Assembly (NCBI RefSeq): GCF_003014595.1
Contig: NZ_PYGK01000003.1
Span: forward strand, 124,001-188,000
Source: Chitinophaga ginsengisoli
GTDB lineage: Bacteria; Bacteroidota; Bacteroidia; Chitinophagales; Chitinophagaceae
Direction of reading: 5' to 3'
Length of the DNA stretch: 64,000 nucleotides
Shown: positions 35,226 through 43,890 of the stretch, piece after piece
How positions within the stretch are numbered: position 1 is the first letter of the stretch
Layout of the letters: each line of letters opens with the position of its first letter
The notes under the pieces: generated by a model
Told to the model about the DNA's origin: nothing
The model's input: the letters and a program-made list of their open reading frames with translations, nothing else
The model's database searches: none
Made by a program: the position numbers and the translations under genes

Positions 35226-35308
35226 CATGCAAATCCCCCCCTAAAATCATCCACCACTTCCTCACATCTATCCATTCCCTACCCTACCATTCCTTCGTAA
35301 ATTTGCTT

Positions 35309-36172
35309 ATGCAAAAGACAGTAAACAAGGTTGTAAACAACCACCCAATAAACGGCTCTTTGAGCGATTATTATTTCTACAGTCCTTTGCCTTATCAGGA
35401 CGGCAAGGCAACAGATCCTTTTCTGTTATTACATCACCACGGCCCAATGACCTTACCACCGCTTAACAGTGGTATGCCCTTTGGCCCCCACCCGCACAGA
35501 GGCTTTGAAACAGTGACCTGGATTATCAGCGGACACGTTGTACATAAAGACTCTCACGGTTATCATAGCAAGATTGATGCAGGCGGCGTACAGTGGATGT
35601 CGGCGGCAAGAGGATTGATACATAACGAATATGTGGAGAACTCTTTTAAGGAAGAAGGCGGAGACCTGGAACTCTTACAGCTCTGGATCAATCTGCCGGC
35701 GAAGTTGAAGATGAATCCGGCTAAATATACCGGCCTGCAGAAGAACGATATTCCGGTAGTGACTGCTGACAATGACAAGGTGCAGGTAGCTATCGCGGGG
35801 GGCAACTGGAATGGCCATAAAGGCGCTATTAATTCCCTCACAGGGATCAATGCGGCCCTGATTACCATGCAGCCGGATAGCAAGGCAGATATCAGTGTTG
35901 CAGAGGGCAGGAATGTCTTATTCTATGTATTGCGGGGCAATGTAACGGTGAATGGTGCAATAGCCGGAGACAGGTCGCTGGTGCTCTTTAATAACGATGG
36001 TGACACCATCAATATCACAGCCAGTAGTGATGCAATCATCCTCTACTGTGACGGAGCACCTTTAAATGAGCCGGTTGCCTGGCATGGTCCTTATGTAATG
36101 AATACACAAACCGAAATCATGGAAGCGATGAGGGATGAACGGATGGGAAAATTTGGTTTCTATATAGACTAA
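35309..36172 (+). CDS. Pirin family protein
   Basis: 287 residues of double cupin fold. The metal site is visible in GPHPHRGFETVTWIISGHV (two His plus later Glu/His in GVQWMSAARGLIHNEYVE). Bacterial pirins include quercetin dioxygenases and redox-linked regulators; the activity here is not determined by sequence. The start at 35309 is chosen by family similarity; the in-frame ATG at 35216 would begin inside the palindrome and add 31 unrelated residues. Confidence 0.92.
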   Translation: MQKTVNKVVNNHPINGSLSDYYFYSPLPYQDGKATDPFLLLHHHGPMTLPPLNSGMPFGPHPHRGFETVTWIISGHVVHKDSHGYHSKIDAGGVQWMSAARGLIHNEYVENSFKEEGGDLELLQLWINLPAKLKMNPAKYTGLQKNDIPVVTADNDKVQVAIAGGNWNGHKGAINSLTGINAALITMQPDSKADISVAEGRNVLFYVLRGNVTVNGAIAGDRSLVLFNNDGDTINITASSDAIILYCDGAPLNEPVAWHGPYVMNTQTEIMEAMRDERMGKFGFYID

Positions 36173-36177
36173 GAATC

Positions 36178-36207
36178 AAAAAAGGCCAGCGTAATGCTGG
36201 CCTTTTT
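36178..36207. terminator. Bidirectional terminator between pirin and kup genes
   Basis: The stem AAAGGCCAGC / GCTGGCCTTT with loop GTAAT has an A-tract before and a T-tract after. It separates the convergent pirin and kup genes. Confidence 0.85.
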
Positions 36208-36210
36208 CGA

Positions 36211-38166
36211 TTAAGAATGTATAATCCGTCGCAATTGCAGGTTCGTGACAGGCGACACTACCAGCGGATATTTTTCGATCGTTACGTAGCTGGAATCCAG
36301 TCCGAAACCACGTTCTTCTGATAAGCTGATCTTCTTGAGGAAGAAGTACATACGCATGACCAGCCGCTCATAGAGAGGCAGGTCATTATCGTGCGAAAGG
36401 AATTTCTCCATGACGATGAACTGGAAGTCCCCTACTACATTGTTCTTACTCAGGGATTCGTAGCGGCTGGTGATGTTCACTTCCTTATTACGTACCATGT
36501 CTTCCACTACCATACGGAACATCAGGTTAATGCGCTGCTCCACTTTAAAGCCCAGTCTGAATTCTACCCTGATCACTTCATTTGGAATGATCGTCTGCAC
36601 GGAATATTCACTCAGGTAAGGCTCATCCACAACGTCTACGTGTACAAACCAGTATATATCTGCCCTTTTAGGCTTCTTATTCAGGATGGAATAAATGATC
36701 TTATGTTCGATCTCCTTCGGATTGTCAGCACTACTCATATACACCAGGTGAGTAGCATATTTAGGAATGGTGCTGTCATTGCTGAGTTCCTGGATCACCG
36801 GAAGATGGTCTTCCAGCCTTACAAACTCCACGTAACGGTTCTTGATCTTCCTGGATTTAAACCATACCATCATGATCAGGAAGAGTATCCCGGCCACTAT
36901 TACGGTCACATAACCGCCATGCATAAATTTCACGAGGTTAGCGAAGAGGAAGGAAAACTCAATAGTGAAATAGATGACAAGGTAGATCAGGATCAGGCTG
37001 AGCCGGACCCTCCGGGTATATAAATAGAAGGCGAACAGGCAGGAGGTCATCAGCATACAGATGGTGATGGACAATCCATAGGCCGCCTCCATAGAAGAAG
37101 ACTCTTTGAAGATCAGCACGATAGCCACACAGCCTACAAACAGCATGGTATTGATACCAGGGATGTATAACTGTCCACGTTCCTCGGTAGGATAATTGAT
37201 CTTTAATTTAGGCCAGAGGTTCAATCGCATAGCTTCTGAAATGAGGGTAAAAGACCCCGATATCAGTGCCTGGCTGGCAATAATGGACGCCAGGGTAGCA
37301 ATCAGTACTCCGAAGATGACAAACCATTCCGGCATAATAGCAAAGAATGGGTTCTGGTCTTTAGGGATGATCTGTCCTTTCTGGGTCAGCAACCAGGCTC
37401 CCTGTCCGAGATAGTTAAGGATCAGGCAGATCTTTACAAAGATCCAGGAAACCCGGATATTACCCTTGCCACAGTGCCCGAGATCGGAATACAGGGCTTC
37501 TGCCCCGGTGGTACACAGGAATACGGCTCCCAATATCATAAACCCACGGGGATAGGTAGTCAGCAGCTCGATAGCATAATGAGGGCTGAATGCTTTAAAG
37601 ATAGCTACATCATCTACGATGTGGGAGAGTCCAAGTACTCCCAGCATAGAAAACCAGATCACCATAATAGGGCCAAACAATTTACCGATGGATACGGTAC
37701 CAAATTGCTGTACTACGAACATTAAAGTGATAATGGTCAGCACGATCTTCACAATCGTGAACTGGCTAAGGTCCTTGAATACTTCCAGGGTCCGTAAGCC
37801 CTCAATAGCAGATGTAACAGTAATAGGTGGGGTAATGATCCCATCGGCCAGCAGGGCGGCCCCTCCTATCATCCCAAAGATAACGGCCCATTTGGCATGC
37901 CGCCTGACCAACGCATATAATGAAAAAATCCCGCCTTCACCTTTATTATCGGCCCGAAGTGTCAGGATCACATATTTAATAGTCGTTTGTAAAGTCAGGG
38001 TCCAGATGATACAGGATATAGCACCGATAACCAGGAGGTCGCTTACAGGGTTATTGCCTACAATTGCCTTGAAAACGTATAACGGAGAGGTTCCAATGTC
38101 ACCGTAGATAATACCCAAAGCTACTACTAAACCGGCCAGGCTTACCCTGTTAATGTCTTTTCTCAC
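36211..38166 (-). CDS. kup: Potassium uptake protein Kup
   Basis: 651 residues with about twelve membrane helices and a cytosolic C-terminal domain (from about 430). The opening LAGLVVALGIIYGDIGTSPLYVFKAIV is the KUP/HAK/KT signature; ALYSDLGHCGKGNIRVSW and GALAL-type segments follow. Kup is a proton-coupled K+ importer. Monocistronic, with a clear promoter at 38195-38226. Confidence 0.95.
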   Translation of the reverse strand: MRKDINRVSLAGLVVALGIIYGDIGTSPLYVFKAIVGNNPVSDLLVIGAISCIIWTLTLQTTIKYVILTLRADNKGEGGIFSLYALVRRHAKWAVIFGMIGGAALLADGIITPPITVTSAIEGLRTLEVFKDLSQFTIVKIVLTIITLMFVVQQFGTVSIGKLFGPIMVIWFSMLGVLGLSHIVDDVAIFKAFSPHYAIELLTTYPRGFMILGAVFLCTTGAEALYSDLGHCGKGNIRVSWIFVKICLILNYLGQGAWLLTQKGQIIPKDQNPFFAIMPEWFVIFGVLIATLASIIASQALISGSFTLISEAMRLNLWPKLKINYPTEERGQLYIPGINTMLFVGCVAIVLIFKESSSMEAAYGLSITICMLMTSCLFAFYLYTRRVRLSLILIYLVIYFTIEFSFLFANLVKFMHGGYVTVIVAGILFLIMMVWFKSRKIKNRYVEFVRLEDHLPVIQELSNDSTIPKYATHLVYMSSADNPKEIEHKIIYSILNKKPKRADIYWFVHVDVVDEPYLSEYSVQTIIPNEVIRVEFRLGFKVEQRINLMFRMVVEDMVRNKEVNITSRYESLSKNNVVGDFQFIVMEKFLSHDNDLPLYERLVMRMYFFLKKISLSEERGFGLDSSYVTIEKYPLVVSPVTNLQLRRIIHS

Positions 38167-38194
38167 GAAAATATGTATTTAATAAAAAAGCCAC

Positions 38195-38226
38195 CAAAGT
38201 TAGGTGGAATTGCGGAGATGTACAAA
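38195..38226 (-). promoter_or_regulatory. kup promoter
   Basis: On the minus strand TTTG (38223-38226), 20 bases, then TAACTTTG (38195-38202): an exact Bacteroidota sigma-A type promoter. An inverted repeat CCACC/GGTGG (38191-38207) straddles the -7 element. Confidence 0.8.
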
Positions 38227-38243
38227 TATCAAAAAATCCGCTT

Positions 38244-38278
38244 ATAAAAAAACCCCGTCTCGCTTATGCGAGACGGGG
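38244..38278 (-). terminator. Terminator of the OmpA-like gene
   Basis: The perfect 11-bp stem CCCCGTCTCGC / GCGAGACGGGG (loop TTAT) is followed on the minus strand by TTTTTTT. It lies 27 bp past the OmpA-like stop. The CCCGTCTC stem recurs in other terminators of this window. Confidence 0.9.
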
Positions 38279-38304
38279 CCTTATATCTTCTTAGTGAGAC
38301 ACTA

Positions 38305-39849
38305 TTAGTTAGCTGGAGCTAAATCTACAGTGGAAGACTCACCAGGAGTGTTTTGTTTGATGAAGCGACCGCGATCGATACCTTGTTTATCAGCCAGGTA
38401 GTCGATAACTGCATCTACTCTTCTGCTGCTCAAATCAACACCACCTTTTTTACCTTTAGCACCAGCGTGGCCAGTAACCAGGATGTTACAAGATGGGTTA
38501 GATTTCAGTGTGCTAGCAACTGAAGCCAGTACAGCTTCGTTGTCAGTTGCAACTTTGGTAGAGCTACCTTTGAAGCTTACGCTAGGCAGAACCAGTGAGT
38601 TACAAGCTGCAGGAGTTACACGGTCTTTGCAGCACTCAGGATCTGGGCATTTACCAACACCATCAGCGTCAACTGGCTGGCAGTAAGTTGGAGTAACCAG
38701 TTGTTTATCCTTGAAGTCAGGAACACCGTCACCATCAGTATCTTTAGCTACACCGTGAACATCAACTGGAGCACCAGCTGGTGTGTTAGGCTCACGATCA
38801 AACTGGTCAGTAACACCATCACCATCAGCATCAGGCAGTACCGGAGTAGGCAGCTTCATATGACGAGGAGCGCTCAGTTCGTTGTAAGCGTAGTTCAGCG
38901 GATTTACCCACCATAATGGCTCAACGCGTTTAGCGGAGTTACCCAGGTTGAAGTTCAGACGAATGCTGGTATAGCTGAAAGCGTCTTTGTGGCTAGTATA
39001 TGGAGAGGAATAACCGTCCAGATAGTCATCAAAGTACAGAGTATATTTCTCTTCGATACCGATGTTGAAACGTTTAGAAATTCTGTAAGCGATACCAGTA
39101 CCGAAATCAGCACCATGACGCCACATTTGGTTGTTGTCCTTACGACCGATGTTGCCTCTGTTACCCTGAGATGGAGCGTTCTGCTCGTAATCTCCGTCTA
39201 ACAGGTTTTTCAGCTGACTTCTGATGTCTTTACGAGGAGCAGAGAAGTTAATGCTGCTATAGTTATAAGCTGCATTACCATTCAACGCATCAACGTCAAC
39301 GTCGATCAGACCAAGGCTGTAACCACCAAATACATACCAGTTAATTTTAGGCTGCGCCTTATAGAACAGGATGTTGCTCAGAGAAGCCATCAGGTCGAAA
39401 GACAGCTGGTGAGTAGCAGTTTTATAGTTAGCTACGATCAGACCGTTGTTAGCGGCTGCTGTTGCTGCCCACGCATTGCTGTTATTTGTGTTCGCTGGCC
39501 TTAATCTGTAATCCAGACCTTTATCGAAGGAACCGGTATACTCAGCTCTGATCGAGATAGTGTGACCCAGAGATTTTCTCAGGGAGATACCACCACCAAA
39601 ACCTGGTCTAGCTGGAATAGTACCGTTGATCAGGTGCAGACCACCATGGAAACCTAATTCCCACATATCGCGAGGTTTCGCAGGGAAATCATACTGATGG
39701 TTGGAAAAGTTGTTCTGTTGGGCCTGTCTTGACGCTGGTACCTTACTTGAATCCAGGGCATCATAAACAGGGGTAACTTGTGCAAAACTGGAGGACGCCG
39801 CTAGGAGACTCATAGCGCCTGCCAGTAATAAGTACTTTTTGCTTGCCAT
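38305..39849 (-). CDS. OmpA family outer-membrane protein with calcium-binding-type repeats
   Basis: 514 residues. Signal peptide to about residue 23 (LLAASSSFAQ). An N-terminal beta-barrel or porin-like region (about 60-320) is followed by thrombospondin type 3-like repeats (DADGDGVTDQFDREPNTP; DTDGDGVPDFKDK) and a Cys-rich linker (CQPVDADGVGKCPDPECCKD). The C-terminal OmpA-like peptidoglycan-binding domain has LVTGHAGAKGKKGGVDLSSR. It should anchor the outer membrane to murein. Codon use is strongly biased and the promoter is perfect, suggesting high expression. Confidence 0.9.
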   Translation of the reverse strand: MASKKYLLLAGAMSLLAASSSFAQVTPVYDALDSSKVPASRQAQQNNFSNHQYDFPAKPRDMWELGFHGGLHLINGTIPARPGFGGGISLRKSLGHTISIRAEYTGSFDKGLDYRLRPANTNNSNAWAATAAANNGLIVANYKTATHQLSFDLMASLSNILFYKAQPKINWYVFGGYSLGLIDVDVDALNGNAAYNYSSINFSAPRKDIRSQLKNLLDGDYEQNAPSQGNRGNIGRKDNNQMWRHGADFGTGIAYRISKRFNIGIEEKYTLYFDDYLDGYSSPYTSHKDAFSYTSIRLNFNLGNSAKRVEPLWWVNPLNYAYNELSAPRHMKLPTPVLPDADGDGVTDQFDREPNTPAGAPVDVHGVAKDTDGDGVPDFKDKQLVTPTYCQPVDADGVGKCPDPECCKDRVTPAACNSLVLPSVSFKGSSTKVATDNEAVLASVASTLKSNPSCNILVTGHAGAKGKKGGVDLSSRRVDAVIDYLADKQGIDRGRFIKQNTPGESSTVDLAPAN

Positions 39850-40162
39850 AATTGTTTTCTATTTAAAAACTGTTAAAAATTTACTAATAACCCGTTTTTT
39901 TACCCAGCAAAGGTAAAATTCTCAAATGAATATTCAAATTTTTGTTACAATATTATTTTCATTGATAACTAGTTAACTACTAGTGCTTAGGCAAAACAAA
40001 TGTTATACCTTAATTTGCCTTGGTATATAACGAATAAGCATATTTGTTAGAACTAAAACAAAGTAATGTTAAAGTTATGTTACACCCATATATACAAATT
40101 AGGGGCCAAATTGTTAAAATTTGACATTTTAAGCATAGCTTAGCAATCTTTTTAAAGCACCT
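39850..40162. other. 313-bp divergent intergenic region
   Basis: AT-rich gap between the OmpA-like gene (leftward) and the polyprenyl synthase gene (rightward). It holds the OmpA promoter at 39908-39938. On the right side TTTGACATTTTAAG near 40118 may contribute to a promoter, but no complete TTTG/TAnnTTTG pair is seen. Confidence 0.5.
39908..39938 (-). promoter_or_regulatory. Promoter of the OmpA-like gene
   Basis: On the minus strand TTTG (39935-39938), exactly 19 bases, then TACCTTTG (39908-39915). It is followed by a 5' leader of roughly 55 bases to the ATG at 39849. Confidence 0.85.
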
Positions 40163-41128
40163 ATGGACGAAATTAAACACCTGATCAGTAAGGAATTACA
40201 GGATTTTGAAGGCAAATTCGCAGACGCTGTAAAAAGTCATGTCCCCCTTTTGGACAGGATCATGCATTACATCGTTAAACGTAAAGGCAAGCAGATCAGA
40301 CCCATGTTTGTGCTTTTATCTGCCAAACTATTTAAAGCAGATCTACAGGAAAGCACATACCATGCCGCTGCCTTTGTAGAATTGCTCCATACAGCAACAC
40401 TCGTTCACGACGACGTGGTAGACGACGCCAATGAAAGAAGGGGCTTCTTCTCCATCAATGCACTGTGGAAAAACAAAATAGCCGTACTGGTAGGAGACTA
40501 TCTCCTGTCCAAAGGATTACTACTATCAGTAAGTAACAATGAGTTCAAAGCTTTAAAGATCCTATCAGAAGCTGTAAGAGAAATGAGCGAAGGAGAACTG
40601 CTGCAGATAGAAAAAACCCGCAAGCTTAATATTAAAGAAGATATATACTTTGAGATCATCCGCCGGAAAACAGCCTCTCTCCTCGCCTCTGCCTGCGCAG
40701 CCGGCGCCTGGAGCTCAACCAACGATGATGAGACAACTGAGAAAATGCGCCTTTTCGGTGAAAAAGTAGGTGTGGCCTTCCAGATCAAAGATGATCTCTT
40801 CGATTACGGCTCAGAAAAAATAGGTAAACCGACTGGGATTGATATACGGGAAAAGAAAATGACCCTCCCACTTATTTATACCCTGGAACATGCTACTCCC
40901 GAAACCAGAAGACTTATTATCAACATCGTCAAAAATCACAATACCGATAAAGACCGTGTTGCCGAAGTCATAGAACTGGTTAAAAAATCCGGCGGCATTG
41001 AATACACACAACAGAAAATGTTCGAGTACCGCGACGATGCATTGGCCATCCTCCATAGCTTTCCGGAAAATAATATCCGCGCCGGCCTGGAAACATTAGT
41101 AAGATATACCACTGATCGTACTTTTTAA
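40163..41128 (+). CDS. ispB: Trans-polyprenyl diphosphate synthase
   Basis: 321 residues. Both Asp-rich motifs of long-chain isoprenyl synthases are present: LVHDDVVDDANERRG near residues 80-94 and FQIKDDLFDYGSEK near 208-221, plus KGKQIRPMFVLLSAKLF (IPP-binding RP). It makes the isoprenoid side chain, probably of menaquinone. Chain length cannot be fixed from sequence alone, so the ispB name is a family call. Confidence 0.88.
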   Translation: MDEIKHLISKELQDFEGKFADAVKSHVPLLDRIMHYIVKRKGKQIRPMFVLLSAKLFKADLQESTYHAAAFVELLHTATLVHDDVVDDANERRGFFSINALWKNKIAVLVGDYLLSKGLLLSVSNNEFKALKILSEAVREMSEGELLQIEKTRKLNIKEDIYFEIIRRKTASLLASACAAGAWSSTNDDETTEKMRLFGEKVGVAFQIKDDLFDYGSEKIGKPTGIDIREKKMTLPLIYTLEHATPETRRLIINIVKNHNTDKDRVAEVIELVKKSGGIEYTQQKMFEYRDDALAILHSFPENNIRAGLETLVRYTTDRTF

Positions 41129-41197
41129 CCAATAAAAACTTATCTTCCGAGAACAGTACATTATTCAAACAACTTTAGATACTAACTCAGGCACTAA

Positions 41198-42904
41198 ATG
41201 CAAAAACGCTGGACAGTCCGATCTTATCAACCGAAACAGGAAGCATTGCTCCAGTCGTCTTTGCGCATTCACCCTTTACTATGCAGATTGCTCGTACAAC
41301 GGGGCCTGCATACCTACGATGAATCACGCCTTTTTTTCCGGCCTACTCTCGCAGATCTGCACGATCCATGGCTGATGAAAGATATGGATAAAGCAGTCTC
41401 CCGTATTGAACAGGCTTTTTTCAGACATGAAAAGATCCTCGTTTTCGGAGACTACGATGTAGATGGTACTACCGCCGTAGCTACTGTTTATGACTTCCTG
41501 CATTCCTTATATAATAACATCGAATTTTATATTCCTCACCGGTATAAGGAAGGATACGGCATTTCTCAGCAAGGCATTGAATATGCCAGGGATAATGAAT
41601 TCACCCTCGTTATCGCGCTGGACTGTGGCATCAAAGCGATCGACCAGATCACCTGGGCGGCCGGCAATGGTATAGACTTTGTCATCTGTGACCACCACCT
41701 GCCCGATGCTATATTGCCACCTGCTGTTGCTATCCTGAATCCGAAACAATACGACTGTCCTTATCCATATAAAGAACTGAGTGGCTGCGGCATCGGCTAT
41801 AAACTGATCTCCGCTTTCGCACAGAAAAGAGGTGTGCCCGATGAGAAAGTACATAAGTACCTGGACCTGGTAGCCACCAGCATTGCTGCTGATATTGTAC
41901 CAATGACCGGAGAGAATCGTGTGCTGGCATTTCATGGATTAAAGAAAGTAAACTCATCTCCGTTGCCAGGTATACAGGCATTGATAGAACTCAGCGGATT
42001 AAAAGAACAGCTGACCATCTCCAACCTTGTATTTGTTATCGCTCCGCGCGTTAACGCTGCTGGCAGAATGGACGATGCAAGAAAAGCAGTGAACCTGTTT
42101 GTGGAAACAGATAAGGACAAAGCAATGGAAATTGCTAAAGTGCTGCATGCCGATAATTTTGACAGGAAAGAAATTGATGGCAACATCACCAAAGAAGCTG
42201 TTGAATTATTACAGAACGATCTTACACTGCAGGATAAAAAATCTACTGTTCTTTATAAACCCGACTGGCACAAAGGCGTAGTAGGCATCGTTGCATCCCG
42301 CCTGATCGACAAATATTATTACCGCCCTACTATTATTCTTACACTGAGCAATGATAAAGTAGCTGGTTCTGCACGTTCAGTTACCGGCTTCAATGTCTAT
42401 GAAGCCATTCACCAGTGCAAAGAACTCCTGGAAAATTATGGAGGTCACTTCTATGCAGCAGGCATGACATTAAAACCGGAAAATGTCGCTGCATTCCAAA
42501 AGAAATTTGAAGAAGTAGTAGCCACTACTATTGATCCGGAATTGCTGGTACCGGAAATAGTCATCGATACCGAAATACAGCTGAAAGATATTACGCCCGC
42601 TTTTTTCAATATCCTGCGTCAATTCGAACCACTGGGACCGGAGAATCTACGTCCCGTTTTCCTTGTGAGAAATGTAACAGACAGTGGTTATTCAAGGCTC
42701 GTCAAAGATGAACACATTAAGTTCTCTGTAAAACAGGGCAAATCTCCCAATGCATTAACGGGCATAGGATTCTACATGTCCGAAAAATTCCACATTGTAA
42801 GCAGTAAACAGCCCTTCGACATGGCCTTTACCATCGATGAAAACGAGTGGAATGGTAAGATGAATCTACAACTTAAAGTAATTGATATCAGGGCACATCA
42901 CTAA
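41198..42904 (+). CDS. recJ: Single-stranded-DNA-specific exonuclease RecJ
   Basis: 568 residues. RecJ digests single-stranded DNA 5' to 3' in recombination and mismatch repair. The DHH-family motifs are present: VFGDYDVDGTTAVATVYDFL near residues 85-104, DCGIKAIDQI, VICDHHLPD and AAGRMDDARKAVNLF, then the DHHA1 segment GGHFYAAGMTLKPEN and an OB-type C-terminal part. 69 bp after the polyprenyl synthase gene, probably co-transcribed. Confidence 0.95.
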   Translation: MQKRWTVRSYQPKQEALLQSSLRIHPLLCRLLVQRGLHTYDESRLFFRPTLADLHDPWLMKDMDKAVSRIEQAFFRHEKILVFGDYDVDGTTAVATVYDFLHSLYNNIEFYIPHRYKEGYGISQQGIEYARDNEFTLVIALDCGIKAIDQITWAAGNGIDFVICDHHLPDAILPPAVAILNPKQYDCPYPYKELSGCGIGYKLISAFAQKRGVPDEKVHKYLDLVATSIAADIVPMTGENRVLAFHGLKKVNSSPLPGIQALIELSGLKEQLTISNLVFVIAPRVNAAGRMDDARKAVNLFVETDKDKAMEIAKVLHADNFDRKEIDGNITKEAVELLQNDLTLQDKKSTVLYKPDWHKGVVGIVASRLIDKYYYRPTIILTLSNDKVAGSARSVTGFNVYEAIHQCKELLENYGGHFYAAGMTLKPENVAAFQKKFEEVVATTIDPELLVPEIVIDTEIQLKDITPAFFNILRQFEPLGPENLRPVFLVRNVTDSGYSRLVKDEHIKFSVKQGKSPNALTGIGFYMSEKFHIVSSKQPFDMAFTIDENEWNGKMNLQLKVIDIRAHH

Positions 42905-42945
42905 GTAATATTACTTATCCGCTTCCCTTCTTTCATAACTATTAC

Positions 42946-43749
42946 TTACAACTTTACTTTTTTCTGTTGCAGTAACCATGTATATAATGCAGTATCTGCA
43001 TATGCCTTCGTCCAGGCATCATGCCCTCCTGTAGGATTTTCCGTATACTTAACCAGGTTACTTCCGCATGCCTTTAGTGCATTTACCATATCCCGTGAGC
43101 CGGATACAGCTACTGTAGGATCATTGGCATTGTGAAAAGCCCATACCGGCATATTCTTCAATACACAAGCCTGCGATGGTGTACCTGCTCCGCTGATTGG
43201 TACAATAGCAGCAAACTTCTCCGGACTGGTTTGTGCCCAGTTCCAGGTGCCATATCCTCCCATACTCAATCCTGTTAAATAAACACGGGAGCTATCCACA
43301 TGATATTTCTTCAACACTTCTTTATACAACTGTTGTAAAACATCCGTATTCCACCAGGATGCAGTACACTGCGGGGCAATCATAACAAACTGCTTTCCCG
43401 TTACTACTTTGGGCAAACCGACCTTTCTGATCACATTAATATCGTTTCCTATTTCCCCTATTCCGTGCAAAAAGATCACGATAGGCCATTTGTAAGTCTT
43501 TTTCTCATTGTAAGTGTCAGGAACATACAGCAGATAGTCATCGATGTTTCCCCCCTTATAATCCATCGTTTTTACTGTGACTCCCGGGGTCTGAGGGTCA
43601 AATACATCTTCTTTGGGAGGATCAGGGATGGTATCAGTTCCATTACCGCCGGGTGTTGCGGCATCATTCTTCTTAGAACAGGCTACTATATTACCCAATA
43701 ATACAATTAGTAGCACATATACAAATCTCTTAAATACTCTTCTTTTCAT
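42946..43749 (-). CDS. Esterase/prolyl-oligopeptidase-like lipoprotein
   Basis: 267 residues. A lipoprotein signal (RRVFKRFVYVLLIVLLGNIVAC) is followed by a short Gly/Pro/Asp-rich linker and an alpha/beta-hydrolase domain. Catalytic candidates: Ser in YLTGLSMGGYGTWN, Asp in AFHNANDPTVAV, His in TGGHDAWTK. The oxyanion loop is FLHGIGEIG. Relatives act as polysaccharide-side-chain or polyester esterases; the substrate is unknown. The start at 43749 is set by the signal peptide; upstream codons overlap the htpG terminator. Confidence 0.85.
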   Translation of the reverse strand: MKRRVFKRFVYVLLIVLLGNIVACSKKNDAATPGGNGTDTIPDPPKEDVFDPQTPGVTVKTMDYKGGNIDDYLLYVPDTYNEKKTYKWPIVIFLHGIGEIGNDINVIRKVGLPKVVTGKQFVMIAPQCTASWWNTDVLQQLYKEVLKKYHVDSSRVYLTGLSMGGYGTWNWAQTSPEKFAAIVPISGAGTPSQACVLKNMPVWAFHNANDPTVAVSGSRDMVNALKACGSNLVKYTENPTGGHDAWTKAYADTALYTWLLQQKKVKL

Positions 43750-43765
43750 ATGTGTGGCATAAATG

Positions 43766-43797
43766 AAAAATCCCGTCTCATGTGACATGAGACGGGA
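43766..43797 (-). terminator. Terminator of htpG
   Basis: A nearly perfect palindrome TCCCGTCTCATGT-G-ACATGAGACGGGA, followed on the minus strand by TTTTTC. It lies 94 bp past the htpG stop and just upstream of the esterase ATG. Confidence 0.85.
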
Positions 43798-43890
43798 CCT
43801 GGGTTATTATTTCTTATTACAAACCTACTATATTTCCATCAGACGCCCCCGATATATGCAGGAAATAGGCGTTTATCTCTATATAGCAGA

